In this document: piece by piece, positions 51,420-64,000 of the stretch
Position numbering within the stretch: the first letter of the stretch is position 1
Layout of the letters: the number at the start of each line of letters is the position of its first letter
DNA from: Paragordius varius
Lineage: Eukaryota; Nematomorpha
Direction: 5' to 3'
NCBI GenBank assembly: GCA_964247055.1
Contig: OZ176052.1
Location: forward strand, 13,206,001-13,270,000
DNA: 64,000 bases
Notes under the pieces: generated by a model
Databases searched by the model: none
What the model saw: the letters and a program-made list of their open reading frames with translations, nothing else
Told to the model about the DNA's origin: nothing
Made by a program: the position numbers and the translations under genes

Positions 51420-54400
51420 CAAAATTATTTTTTATACATTCTCTTAGCAAGACTACATCAAAATATAGAGATAGTTTTACAAACTCTTTCATATCCGATT
51501 TTTACACCGATACTTTAATATTAATGTATAAAACTAGTCGCATCAATACTCAAGTTAAACTTTGTCCTTAAAAATCGGATATTGGTCACCGGTGAACAAA
51601 ATTATTTTTTATACATTCTCTTAGCAAGACTACATCAAAATAAAGAGATAGTTTGACAAACTCTTTCATATCCAATTTTTACAACGATACTTTATAAATT
51701 AATATATAAAACTAGTCGTATCAATAAGTCGCATCAATACTCAAGTTAAACTTTGTCCTTAAAAATCGGATATTGGTCACCGGTGAACAAAATAATTTTT
51801 TATACATTCTCTTAGTAAGACTACATCAAAATATAGAGATACTTTGACAAACTCTTTCATATCCGATTTTTACAACGATACTTTAAAAAATTATGGTATT
51901 AAACCAGTCGCATCAATACTCAAGTTAAACTTTGTCCTTAAAAATCGGATATTGGTCACCGGTGAACATAATTATTTTTTATACATTCTCTTAGTAAGAC
52001 TACATCAAAATATATAATAGTTTGACAAACTCTTTCATATCCGATTTTTACAACGATACTTTAATATTAATGTATAAAACTAGTCGCATCAATACTCAAG
52101 TTAAACTTTATCCGTAAAAATCGGATATTGGTCACCGGTGAACAAAATAATTTTTTATACATTCTCTTAGTAAGACTACATCAAAATATAGAGATAGTTT
52201 GACAAACTCTTTCATATCCAATTTTTACAACGATACTTTAAAAATTATGGTATTAAACCAGTCGCAATACTCAAGTTAAACTTTGTCCTTAAAAATCGGA
52301 TATTGGTCACCGGTGAACAAAATTATTTTTTATACATTCTCTTAGTAAGACTACATCAAAATATAGAGATAGTTTGACAAACTCTTTCATATCCGATTTT
52401 TAGAACGATACTTTAAAAATTATGGTATTAAACCAGTCGCATCAATACTCAAGTTAAACTTTGTCCTTAAAAATCGGATATTGGTCACCGATGAACAAAA
52501 TTATTTTTTATACATTCTCTTAGCAAGACTACATCAAAATATAGAGATAGTTTGACAAACTCTTTCATATCCGATTTTTACAACGATACTTTAAAAATTA
52601 ATGTATTAAACTAGTCGCATCAATACTCAAGTTAAACTTTGTCCTTAAAAATCGGATATTGGTCACCGGTGAACAAAATAATTTTTTATACATTCTCTTA
52701 GTAAGACTACATCAAAATATAGAGATAGTTTGACAAACTCTTTCATATCCGATTTTTACAACGATACTTTAAAAATTATGGTATTAAACCAGTCGCATCA
52801 ATACTCAAGTTAAACTTTGTCCTTAAAAATCGGATATTGGTCACCGGTGAACAAAATTATTTTTTATACATTCTCTTAGTAAGACTACATCAAAATATAG
52901 AGATAGTTTGACAAACTCTTTCATATCCGATTTTTACAACGATACTTTAAAAATTATGGTATTAAACCAGTCGCATCAATACTCAAGTTAAACTTTGTCC
53001 TTAAAAATCGGATATTGGTCACCGGTGAACAAAATTATTTTTTATACATTCTCTTAGCAAGACTACATCAAAATAAAGAGATAGTTTGACAAACTCTTTC
53101 ATATCCGATTTTTACAACGATACTTTAAAAATTAATGTATTAAACTAGTCGCATCAATACTCAAGTTAAACTTTGTCCTTAAAAATCGGATATTGGTCAC
53201 CGGTGAACAAAATTATTTTTTATACATTCTCTTAGCAAGACTACATCAAAATATAGAGATAGTTTTACAAACTCTTTCATATCCGATTTTTACAACGATA
53301 CTTTATAAATTAATGTGTTAAACTAGTGGCATCAATACTCAAGTTAAACTTTGTCCTTAAAAATCGGATATTGGTCACCGGTGAACAAAATTATTTTTTA
53401 TACATTCTCTTAGCAAGACTACATCAAAATATAGAGATAGTTTTACAAACTCTTTCATATCCGATTTTTACACCGATACTTTAATATTAATGTATAAAAC
53501 TAGTCGCATCAATACTCAAGTTAAACTTTGTCCTTAAAAATCGGATATTGGTCACCGGTGAACAAAATTATTTTTTATACATTCTCTTAGCAAGACTACA
53601 TCAAAATAAAGAGATAGTTTGACAAACTCTTTCATATCCAATTTTTACAACGATACTTTATAAATTAATATATAAAACTAGTCGTATCAATAAGTCGCAT
53701 CAATACTCAAGTTAAACTTTGTCCTTAAAAATCGGATATTGGTCACCGGTGAACAAAATAATTTTTTATACATTCTCTTAGTAAGACTACATCAAAATAT
53801 AGAGATACTTTGACAAACTCTTTCATATCCGATTTTTACAACGATACTTTAAAAAATTATGGTATTAAACCAGTCGCATCAATACTCAAGTTAAACTTTG
53901 TCCTTAAAAATCGGATATTGGTCACCGGTGAACATAATTATTTTTTATACATTCTCTTAGTAAGACTACATCAAAATATATAATAGTTTGACAAACTCTT
54001 TCATATCCGATTTTTACAACGATACTTTAATATTAATGTATAAAACTAGTCGCATCAATACTCAAGTTAAACTTTATCCGTAAAAATCGGATATTGGTCA
54101 CCGGTGAACAAAATAATTTTTTATACATTCTCTTAGTAAGACTACATCAAAATATAGAGATAGTTTGACAAACTCTTTCATATCCAATTTTTACAACGAT
54201 ACTTTAAAAATTATGGTATTAAACCAGTCGCAATACTCAAGTTAAACTTTGTCCTTAAAAATCGGATATTGGTCACCGGTGAACAAAATTATTTTTTATA
54301 CATTCTCTTAGTAAGACTACATCAAAATATAGAGATAGTTTGACAAACTCTTTCATATCCGATTTTTAGAACGATACTTTAAAAATTATGGTATTAAACC

Positions 54401-55170
54401 AGTCGCATCAATACTCAAGTTAAACTTTGTCCTTAAAAATCGGATATTGGTCACCGATGAACAAAATTATTTTTTATACATTCTCTTAGCAAGACTACAT
54501 CAAAATATAGAGATAGTTTGACAAACTCTTTCATATCCGATTTTTACAACGATACTTTAAAAATTAATGTATTAAACTAGTCGCATCAATACTCAAGTTA
54601 AACTTTGTCCTTAAAAATCGGATATTGGTCACCGGTGAACAAAATAATTTTTTATACATTCTCTTAGTAAGACTACATCAAAATATAGAGATAGTTTGAC
54701 AAACTCTTTCATATCCGATTTTTACAACGATACTTTAAAAATTATGGTATTAAACCAGTCGCATCAATACTCAAGTTAAACTTTGTCCTTAAAAATCGGA
54801 TATTGGTCACCGGTGAACAAAATTATTTTTTATACATTCTCTTAGCAAGACTACATCAAAATAAAGAGATAGTTTGACAAACTCTTTCATATCCGATTTT
54901 TACAACGATACTTTAAAAATTAATGTATTAAACTAGTCGCATCAATACTCAAGTTAAACTTTGTCCTTAAAAATCGGATATTGGTCACCGGTGAACAAAA
55001 TTATTTTTTATACATTCTCTTAGCAAGACTACATCAAAATATAGAGATAGTTTTACAAACTCTTTCATATCCGATTTTTACAACGATACTTTATAAATTA
55101 ATGTGTTAAACTAGTGGCATCAATACTCAAGTTAAACTTTGTCCTTAAAAATCGGATATTGGTCACCGGT
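51420..55170 (+). repeat. 11-monomer HOR: 1,966-bp copy then one monomer shorter
   Basis: Copy 1 starts near 51420 and copy 2 near 53386. Markers at 1,966 bp: TTTACACCGA at 51501 and 53467, AAATAAAGAG at 51638 and 53604, TATATAATAG at 52011 and 53977, GTCGCAATAC at 52261 and 54227. Late in the unit the offset falls to about 1,787-1,788 bp (AAATAAAGAG at 53071 and 54858, CTTTATAAAT at 53301 and 55089), so copy 2 lost one monomer. The shared odd forms GTCGCAATACTC (four bases missing) and CACCGATGAAC make recent copying clear. Confidence 0.92.
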
Positions 55171-55299
55171 GAACAAAATTATTTTTTATACATTCTCTTA
55201 GTAATTACATCAAAATATAGAGATAGTTTGACAAACTCTTTCATATCCGATTTTTACAACGATACTTTAAAAATTACTGTATTAAACTAGTCGCATCAA

Positions 55300-58190
55300 T
55301 ACTCAAGTTAAACTTTGTCCTTAAAAATCGGATATTGGTCACCGGTGAACAAAATAATTTTTTATACATTCTCTTAGTAAGACTACATCAAAATATAGAG
55401 ATAGTTTGACAAACTCTTTCATATCCGAATTTTACAACGATACTTTAAAAATTAATGTATTAAACTAGTCGCATAACACTCAAGTTAAACTTTGTCCTTA
55501 AAAATCGGATATTGGTCACCGGTGAACAAAATTATTTTTTATACATTCTCTTAGCAAGACTACATCATAATATAGAGATAGTTTGACAAACTCTTTCATA
55601 TCCGATTTTTACAACGATACTTTATAAATTAATGTATAAAACTAGTCGCATCAATACTCAAGTTAAACTTTGTCCTAAAAAATCGGATATTGGTCACCGG
55701 TGAACAAAATAATTTTTTATACATTCTCTTAGTAAGACTACATCAAAATATAGAGATAGTTTGACAAACTCTTTCATATCCGATTTTTACAACGATACTT
55801 TAAAAATTATGGTATTAAACCAGTCGCATCAATACTCAAGTTAAACTTTGTCCTTAAAAATCGGATATTGGTCACCGGTGAACAAAATTATTTTTTATAA
55901 ATTCTCTTAGCAAGACTACATCAAAATATAGAGATAGTTTGACAAACTCTTTCATATCCGATTTTACAACGATACTTTAAAAATTAATGTATTAAACTAG
56001 TCGCATCAATACTCAAGTTAAACTTTGTCCTTAAAAATCGGATATTGGTCACCGGTGAACATAATTTATTTTTTATACATTCTCTTAGTAAGACTACATC
56101 AAAATATATAATAGTTTGACAAACTCTTTCATATCCGATTTTTACAACGATACTTTAATATTAATGTATAAAACTAGTCGCATCAATACTCAAGTTAAAC
56201 TTTATCCGTAAAAATCGGATATTGGTCACCGGTGAACAAAATTATTTTTTATACATTCTCTTAGTAAGACTACATCAAAATATAGAGATAGTTTGACAAA
56301 CTCTTTCATATCCAATTTTTACAACGATACTTTAAAAATTATGGTATTAAACCAGTCGCATCAATACTCAAGTTAAACTTTGTCCTTAAAAATCGGATAT
56401 TGGTCACCGGTGAACAAAATTATTTTTTATACATTCTCTTAGTAAGACTACATCAAAATATAGAGATAGTTTGACAAACTCTTTCATATCCGATTTTTAG
56501 AACGATACTTTAAAAATTATGGTATTAAACCAGTCGCATCAATACTCAAGTTAAACTTTGTCCTTAAAAATCGGATATTGGTCACCGGTGAACAAAATTA
56601 TTTTTTATACATTCTCTTAGCAAGACTACATCAAAATATAGAGATAGTTTGACAAACTCTTTCATATCCGATTTTTACAACGATACTTTAAAAATTAATG
56701 TATTAAACTAGTCGCATCAATACTCAAGTTAAACTTTGTCCTTAAAAATCGGATATTGGTCACCGGTGAACAAAATTATTTTTTATACATTCTCTCAGCA
56801 AGACTACATCAAAATATAGAGATAGTTTGACAAACTCTTTCATATCCGATTTTTACAACGATACTTTAAAAATTAATGTATTAAACTACTCGCATCAATA
56901 CTCAAGTTAAACTTTGTCCTTAAAAATCGGATATTGGTCACCGGTGAACAAAATTATTTTTTATACATTCTCTTAGCAAGACTACATCAAAATATAGAGA
57001 TAGTTTGACAAACTCTTTCATATCCGATTTTTACAACGATACTTTAAAAATTAATGTATTAAACTACTCGCATCAATACTCAAGTTAAACTTTGTCCTTA
57101 AAAATCGGATATTGGTCACCGGTGAACAAAATTATTTTTTATATATTCTCTTAGCAAGACTACATCAAAATATAGAGATAGTTTGACAAACTCTTTCATA
57201 TCCGATTTTTACAACGATACTTTAAAAATTATGGTATTAAACTACTCGCATCAATACTCAAATTAAACTTTGTCCTTAAAAATCGGATATTGGTCACCGG
57301 TGAACAAAATTATTTTTTATACATTCTCTTAGTAAGACTACATCAAAATATAGAGATAGTTTGACAAACTCTTTCATATCCGATTTTTAGAACGATACTT
57401 TAAAAATTATGGTATTAAACCAGTCGCATCAATACTCAAGTTAAACTTTGTCCTTAAAAATCGGATATTGGTCACCGGTGAACAAAATAATTTTTTATAC
57501 ATTCTCTTAGTAAGACTACATCAAAATATAGAGATAGTTTGACAAACTCTTTCATATCCGAATTTTACAACGATACTTTAAAAATTAATGTATTAAACTA
57601 GTCGCATCAATACTCAAGTTAAACTTTGTCCTTAAAAATCGGATATTGGTCACCGGTGAACAAAATTATTTTTTATACATTCTCTTAGCAAGACTACATC
57701 ATAATATAGAGATAGTTTGCAAACTCTTTCATATCCGATTTTTACAACGATACTTTATAAATTAATGTATAAAACTAGTCGCATCAATACTCAAGTTAAA
57801 CTTTGTCCTTAAAAATCGGATATTGGTCACCGGTGAACAAAATAATTTTTTATACATTCTCTTAGTAAGACTACATCAAAATATAGAGATAGTTTGACAA
57901 ACTCTTTCATATCCGATTTTTACAACGATACTTTAAAAATTATGGTATTAAACCAGTCGCATCAATACTCAAGTTAAACTTTGTCCTTAAAAATCGGATA
58001 TTGGTCACCGGTGAACAAAATTATTTTTTATACATTCTCTTAGCAAGACTACATCAAAATATAGAGATAGTTTGACAAACTCTTTCATATCCGATTTTTA
58101 CAACGATACTTTAAAAATTAATGTATTAAACTAGTCGCATCAATACTCAAGTTAAACTTTGTCCTTAAAAATCGGATATTGGTCACCGGT
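55300..58190 (+). repeat. 12-monomer repeat, 2,133-bp offset
   Basis: About 55300-56055 recurs at 57433-58188: CCGAATTTTA at 55425 and 57558 and CATCATAATA at 55564 and 57697 are both 2,133 bp apart. Between the two lies a piece related to the previous HOR (TATATAATAG at 56105) and a run of three ACTACT monomers. Small private indels occur, such as CGATTTTACAACG near 55960 and GTTTGCAAACTC near 57716. Confidence 0.83.
56885..57246 (+). repeat. Three consecutive monomers with ACTACT
   Basis: ACTACTCGCA occurs at 56885, 57063 and 57241, each 178 bp apart, in place of the usual ACTAGTCGCA. I noticed this change only once elsewhere (near 12322). Three in a row point to amplification of a single monomer by one-repeat slippage or exchange, although the third also has TTATGGTATTAAAC and CAAATTAAAC, so conversion has acted too. 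Confidence 0.8.
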
Positions 58191-58200
58191 GAACAAAATA

Positions 58201-61200
58201 ATTTTTTATGCATTCTCTTAGTAAGACTACATCAAAATATAGAGATAGTTTGACAAACTCTTTCATATCCGATTTTTACAACGATACTTTAAAAATTATG
58301 GTATTAAACCAGTCGCATCAATACTCAAGTTAAACTTTGTCCTTAAAAATCGGATATTGGTCACCGGTGAACAAAATTATTTTTTATACATTCTCTTAGC
58401 AAGACTACATCAAAATATAGAGATAGTTTGACAAACTCTTTCATATCCGATTTTTGCAACGATACTTTAAAAATTAATGTATAAAACTAGTCATATCAAT
58501 AAATCGCATCAATACTCAAGTTAAACTATATCCTTAAAAATCGGATATTGGTCACCGGTGAACAAAATTATTTTTTATACATTCTCTTAGCAAGACTACA
58601 TCAAAATATAGAGATAGTTTGACAAACTCTTTCATATCCGATTTTTACAACGATACTTTAAAAATTAATGTATTAAACTAGTCGCATCAATACTCAAGTT
58701 AAACTTTGTCCTTAAAAATCGGATATTGGTCACCGGTGAACAAAATAATTTTTTATACATTCTCTTAGTAAGACTACATCAAAATATAGAGATAGTTTGA
58801 CAAACTCTTTCATATCCGATTTTAACAACGATACTTTAAAAATTATGGTATTAAACCAGTCGCATCAATACTCAAGTTAAACTTTGTCCTTAAAAATCGG
58901 ATATTGGTCACCGGTGAACAAAATTATTTTTTATACATTCTCTTAGTAATTACATCAAAATATAGAGATAGTTTGACAAACTCTTTCATATCCGATTTTT
59001 ACAACGATACTTTAAAAATTACTGTATTAAACTAGTCGCATCAATACTCAAGTTAAACTTTGTCCTTAAAAATCGGATATTGGTCACCGGTGAACAAAAT
59101 AATTTTTTATACATTCTCTTAGTAAGACTACATCAAAATATAGAGATAGTTTGACAAACTCTTTCATATCCGAATTTTACAACGATACTTTAAAAATTAA
59201 TGTATTAAACTAGTCGCATCAATACTCAAGTTAAACTTTGTCCTTAAAAATCGGATATTGGTCACCGGTGAACAAAATTATTTTTTATACATTCTCTTAG
59301 TAATTACATCAAAATATAGAGATAGTTTGACAAACACTTTCATATCCGATTTTTACAACGATACTTTAAAAATTATGGTATTAAACCAGTCGCATCAATA
59401 CTCAAGTTAAACTTTGTCCTTAAAAATCGGATATTGGTCACCGGTGAACAAAATTATTTTTTATACATTCTCTTAGCAAGACTACATCAAAATATAGAGA
59501 TAGTTTGACAAACTCTTTCATATCCGATTTTTACAACGATACTTTAAAAATTAATGTATTAAACTAGTCGCATCAATACTCAAGTTAAACTTTGTCCTTA
59601 AAAATTGGATATTGGTCACCGGTGAACAAAATTATTTTTTATATATTCTCTTAGCAAGACTACATCAAAATATAGATATAGTTTGACAAACTCTTTCATA
59701 TCCGATTTTTACAACGATACTTTAAAAATTAATGTATAAAACTAGTCGTATCAATAAATCGCATCAATACTTAAGTTAAACTTTGTCCTTAAAAATCGGA
59801 TATTGGTCACCGGTGAACAAAATTATTTTTTATACATTCTCTTAGTAGGACTACATCAAAATATAGAGATAGTTTAGCAAACTCTTTCATATCCGATTTT
59901 TACAACGATACTTTAAAAATTAATGTATAAAACTAGTCGCATCAATACTCAAGTTAAACTTTGTCCTTAAAAATTGAATATTGGTCACCGGTGAACAAAA
60001 TTATTTTTTATACATTCTCTTAGTAAGACTACATCAAAATATAGAGATAGTTTGAAACTCTTTCATATCCGATTTTTACAACGATACTTTAAAAATTAAT
60101 GTGTTAAACTAGTCGCATCAATACTCAAGTTAAACTTTGTCCTTAAAAATCGAATATTGGTCACCGGTGAACAAAATTATTTTTTATACATTCTCTTAGT
60201 AAGACTACATCAAAATATAGAGATAGTTTGACAAACTCTTTTATATTCGATTTTTACAACGATACTTTAAAAATTAATGTATAAAACTAGTCGCATCAAT
60301 ACTCAAGTTAAACTTTATCCGTAATAATCGGATATTGGTCACCGGTGAACAAAATAATTTTTTATACATTCTCTTAGTAAGACTACATCAAAATATAGAG
60401 ATAGTTTGACAAACTCTTTCATATCCAATTTTTACAACGATACTTTAAAAATTATGGTATTAAACCAGTCGCATCAATACTCAAGTTAAACTTTGTCCTT
60501 AAAAATCGGATATTGGTCACCGGTGAACATAATTATTTTTTATACATTCTCTTAGTCAGACTACATCAAAATATATAATAGTTTGACAAACTCTTTCATA
60601 TCTGATTTTTACAACGATACTTTAAAAATTAATGTATAAAACTAGTCGCATCAATACTCAAGTTAAACTTTATCCTTAAAAATTGGATATTGGTCACCGG
60701 TGAACAAAATTATTTTTTATACATTCTCTTAGTAAGACTACATCAAAATATAGAGATAGTTTGAAACTCTTTCATATCCGATTTTTACAACGATACTTTA
60801 AAAATTAATGTGTTAAACTAGTCGCATCAATACTCAATTTAAACTTTGTCCTTAAAAATCGGATATTGGTCACCGGTGAACAAAATAATTTTTTATGCAT
60901 TCTCTTAGTAAGACTACATCAAAATATAGAGATAGTTTGACAAACTCTTTCATATCCGATTTTTACAACGATACTTTAAAAATTATGGTATTAAACCAGT
61001 CGCATCAATACTCAAGTTAAACTTTGTCCTTAAAAATCGGATATTGGTCACCGGTGAACAAAATTATTTTTTATACATTCTCTTAGCAAGACTACATCAA
61101 AATATAGAGATAGTTTGACAAACTCTTTCATATCCGATTTTTGCAACGATACTTTAAAAATTAATGTATAAAACTAGTCATATCAATAAATCGCATCAAT

Positions 61201-63390
61201 ACTCAAGTTAAACTATATCCTTAAAAATCGGATATTGGTCACCGGTGAACAAAATTATTTTTTATACATTCTCTTAGCAAGACTACATCAAAATATAGAG
61301 ATAGTTTGACAAACTCTTTCATATCCGATTTTTACAACGATACTTTAAAAATTAATGTATTAAACTAGTCGCATCAATACTCAAGTTAAACTTTGTCCTT
61401 AAAAATCGGATATTGGTCACCGGTGAACAAAATAATTTTTTATACATTCTCTTAGTAAGACTACATCAAAATATAGAGATAGTTTGACAAACTCTTTCAT
61501 ATCCGATTTTTACAACGATACTTTAAAAATTATGGTATTAAACCAGTCGCATCAATACTCAAGTTAAACTTTGTCCTTAAAAATCGGATATTGGTCACCG
61601 GTGAACAAAATTATTTTTTATACATTCTCTTAGTAATTACATCAAAATATAGAGATAGTTTGACAAACTCTTTCATATCCGATTTTTACAACGATACTTT
61701 AAAAATTACTGTATTAAACTAGTCGCATCAATACTCAAGTTAAACTTTGTCCTTAAAAATCGGATATTGGTCACCGGTGAACAAAATAATTTTTTATACA
61801 TTCTCTTAGTAAGACTACATCAAAATATAGAGATAGTTTGACAAACTCTTTCATATCCGAATTTTACAACGATACTTTAAAAATTAATGTATTAAACTAG
61901 TCGCATCAATACTCAAGTTAAACTTTGTCCTTAAAAATCGGATATTGGTCACCGGTGAACAAAATTATTTTTTATACATTCTCTTAGTAATTACATCAAA
62001 ATATAGAGATAGTTTGACAAACTCTTTCATATCCGATTTTTACAACGATACTTTAAAAATTATGGTATTAAACCAGTCGCATCAATACTCAAGTTAAACT
62101 TTGTCCTTAAAAATCGGATATTGGTCACCGGTGAACAAAATTATTTTTTATACATTCTCTTAGCAAGACTACATCAAAATATAGAGATAGTTTGACAAAC
62201 TCTTTCATATCCGATTTTTACAACGATACTTTAAAAATTAATGTATTAAACTAGTCGCATCAATACTCAAGTTAAACTTTGTCCTTAAAAATTGGATATT
62301 GGTCACCGGTGAACAAAATAATTTTTTATATATTCTTAGCAAGACTACATCAAAATATAGATATAGTTTGACAAACTCTTTCATATCCGATTTTTACAAC
62401 GATACTTTAAAAATTAATGTATAAAACTAGTCGTATCAATAAATCGCATCAATACTTAAGTTAAACTTTGTCCTTAAAAATCGGATATTGGTCACCGGTG
62501 AACAAAATTATTTTTTATACATTCTCTTAGTAGGACTACATCAAAATATAGAGATAGTTTAGCAAACTCTTTCATATCCGATTTTTACAACGATACTTTA
62601 AAAATTAATGTATAAAACTAGTCGCATCAATACTCAAGTTAAACTTTGTCCTTAAAAATTGAATATTGGTCACCGGTGAACAAAATTATTTTTTATACAT
62701 TCTCTTAGTAAGACTACATCAAAATATAGAGATAGTTTGAAACTCTTTCATATCCGATTTTTACAACGATACTTTAAAAATTGATGTGTTAAACTAGTCG
62801 CATCAATACTCAAGTTAAACTTTGTCCTTAAAAATCGAATATTGGTCACCGGTGAACAAAATTATTTTTTATACATTCTCTTAGTAAGACTACATCAAAA
62901 TATAGAGATAGTTTGACAAACTCTTTTATATTCGATTTTTACAACGATACTTTAAAAATTAATGTATAAAACTAGTCGCATCAATACTCAAGTTAAACTT
63001 TATCCGTAATAATCGGATATTGGTCACCGGTGAACAAAATAATTTTTTATACATTCTCTTAGTAAGACTACATCAAAATATAGAGATAGTTTGACAAACT
63101 CTTTCATATCCAATTTTTACAACGATACTTTAAAAATTATGGTATTAAACCAGTCGCATCAATACTCAAGTTAAACTTTGTCCTTAAAAATCGGATATTG
63201 GTCACCGGTGAACATAATTATTTTTTATACATTCTCTTAGTCAGACTACATCAAAATATATAATAGTTTGACAAACTCTTTCATATCTGATTTTTACAAC
63301 GATACTTTAAAAATTAATGTATAAAACTAGTCGCATCAATACTCAAGTTAAACTTTATCCTTAAAAATTGGATATTGGTCACCGGTGAAC
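58201..63390 (+). repeat. 15-monomer HOR, 2,687/2,685 bp, two copies
   Basis: Copy 1 is about 58201-60887 and copy 2 about 60888-63390. Markers: ATTTTTTATG at 58201 and 60888, TTTTTGCAAC at 58451 and 61138, TCTTAGTAAT at 58941 and 61628 (all 2,687 bp); then AGTTTAGCAA at 59871 and 62556 and TATATAATAG at 60572 and 63257 (2,685 bp). The 2-bp change is a deletion in copy 2 near 62335 (TATATTCTTAGC). Few other differences are visible, for example CAAACACTTTC near 59333 and TTGATGTG near 62782 in one copy only. Confidence 0.93.
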
Positions 63391-64000
63391 AAAATAATTT
63401 TTTATACATTCTCTTAGTAAGACTACATCAAAATTTAGAGATAGTTTGACAAACTCTTTCATATCCGATTTTTACAACGATACTTTAAAAATTATGGTAT
63501 TAAACTAGTCGCATCAATACTCAAATTTAACTTTGTCCTTAAAAATCGGATATTGGTCACCGGTGAACAAAATTATTTTTTATATATTCTCTTAGCAAGA
63601 CTACATCAAAATATAGAGATAGTTTGACAAACTCTTTCATACCGATTTTTACAACGATACTTTAAAAATTAATGTATAAAACTAGTCGTATCAATAAATC
63701 GCATCAATACTCAAGTTAAACTTTGTCCTTAAAAATCGGATATTGGTCACCGGTGAACAAAATTATTTTTTATACATTCTCTTAGTAGGACTACATCAAA
63801 ATATAGAGATAGTTTAGCAAACTCTTTCATATCCGATTTTTAAAACGATACTTTAAAAATTAATATAAAACTAGTCGCATCAATACTCAAGTTAAACTTT
63901 GTCCTTAAAAATCGAATATTGGTCACCGGTGAACAAAATTATTTTTTATACATTCTCTTAGTAAGACTACATCAAAATATAGAGATAGTTTGAAACTCTT
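63391..64000 (+). repeat. Partial further copy at the window edge
   Basis: After about 63390 the sequence departs from the 2,685-bp register. From about 63570 it follows 62330-62740 and 59640-60058: AGTTTAGCAA at 63821 is 1,265 bp after 62556. The window ends within AGTTTGAAACTCTT, a deleted form of the central dyad that closes the same block in both earlier copies (near 60052 and 62736). The repeat evidently continues beyond the window. Confidence 0.8.

Larger units (their letters stand above)
1..64000 (+). repeat. Uninterrupted satellite DNA array, 178/191-bp monomers
   Basis: Every line of the window is the same AT-rich monomer repeated head to tail. It begins and ends inside the array, so neither edge is seen. 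ACCGGT positions such as 97, 275, 466, 644, 822 and 1013 give spacings of 178, 191, 178, 178 and 191 bp, and these two values recur throughout. At that spacing there are roughly 350 monomers. I saw no inverted monomers, no transposon insertion and no unique sequence. Stop codons occur in every frame of the consensus, so no coding potential is expected. The length class, AT richness and HOR organisation are typical of centromeric or pericentromeric satellites; that role is inferred. I do not recognise the family. Confidence 0.98.

Noticed and set aside
1-64000. CRISPR array
   Set aside because: Regular spacing of about 180 bp could suggest one, but the whole period is conserved; there are no short repeats separated by unique spacers and no cas genes.
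1-64000. Telomere or subtelomere array
   Set aside because: I saw no TTAGGG, TTTAGGG or TTAGG runs. TTAGTAAGAC in the monomer is not a telomere motif. A subtelomeric satellite still cannot be excluded from this window alone.
1-64000. LTR or other retroelement tandem remnants
   Set aside because: The monomer has no primer-binding site, polypurine tract, terminal TG...CA boundaries or coding remains that I can recognise, and no target-site duplications appear.

Overview
The whole 64 kb window is one uninterrupted array of head-to-tail tandem repeats (satellite DNA). I found no gene, RNA gene, transposon, telomere repeat, CRISPR array or unique sequence. All monomers I read point the same way, and by length there should be roughly 350 of them. 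An array this long of about 180-bp, AT-rich monomers indicates a eukaryotic nuclear chromosome and fits centromeric or pericentromeric heterochromatin. The length resembles plant centromere satellites (about 178-180 bp in Arabidopsis), but I do not recognise this sequence and cannot name the species. A plant or an invertebrate are both possible.

The basic monomer is 178 bp (49 G+C bases in the consensus I derived, 27.5%). A second form of 191 bp carries an extra 13 bp that is an internal tandem duplication. Counting from the ACTAGT hexamer, each monomer holds a nested set of dyads: a 14-bp arm (37-50), a perfect 10-bp palindrome TCACCGGTGA (54-63), a 13-bp dyad AGTTTGACAAACT (118-130), and the inverted copy of the 14-bp arm (136-149).

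The array is a mosaic of higher-order repeats (HORs) of different size. 1-11 kb: blocks repeated at offsets of 1,628, 3,091, 725, 2,516, 2,352 and 8,124 bp. 12.9-30.8 kb: a subfamily marked by GCATCGATACTC, holding 7-, 9- and 13-monomer units, a clean 4-monomer HOR (about 731 bp, four copies), a 3-monomer HOR (541 bp, three copies) and a 14-monomer unit (2,545 bp, then 2,359 bp). 32.0-33.5 kb: mostly single 191-bp monomers. 33.6-37.7 kb: a 2,886-bp repeat with a nested 903-bp repeat. 39-45 kb: deletion-rich monomers with 1,439- and 529-bp repeats. 45.6-49.3 kb: units of 1,270, 1,270 and 1,093 bp. 51.4-55.2 kb: units of 1,966 and about 1,787 bp. 55.3-58.2 kb: a 2,133-bp repeat. 58.2-63.4 kb: a 2,687/2,685-bp repeat.

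Several neighbouring HOR copies differ by one or two whole monomers, as expected from in-register unequal exchange. The window codes for nothing visible. Its content is structural: a repeated dyad-rich monomer and a layered amplification history. Offsets were measured by hand from diagnostic variants. Block ends are approximate unless tied to a named motif.
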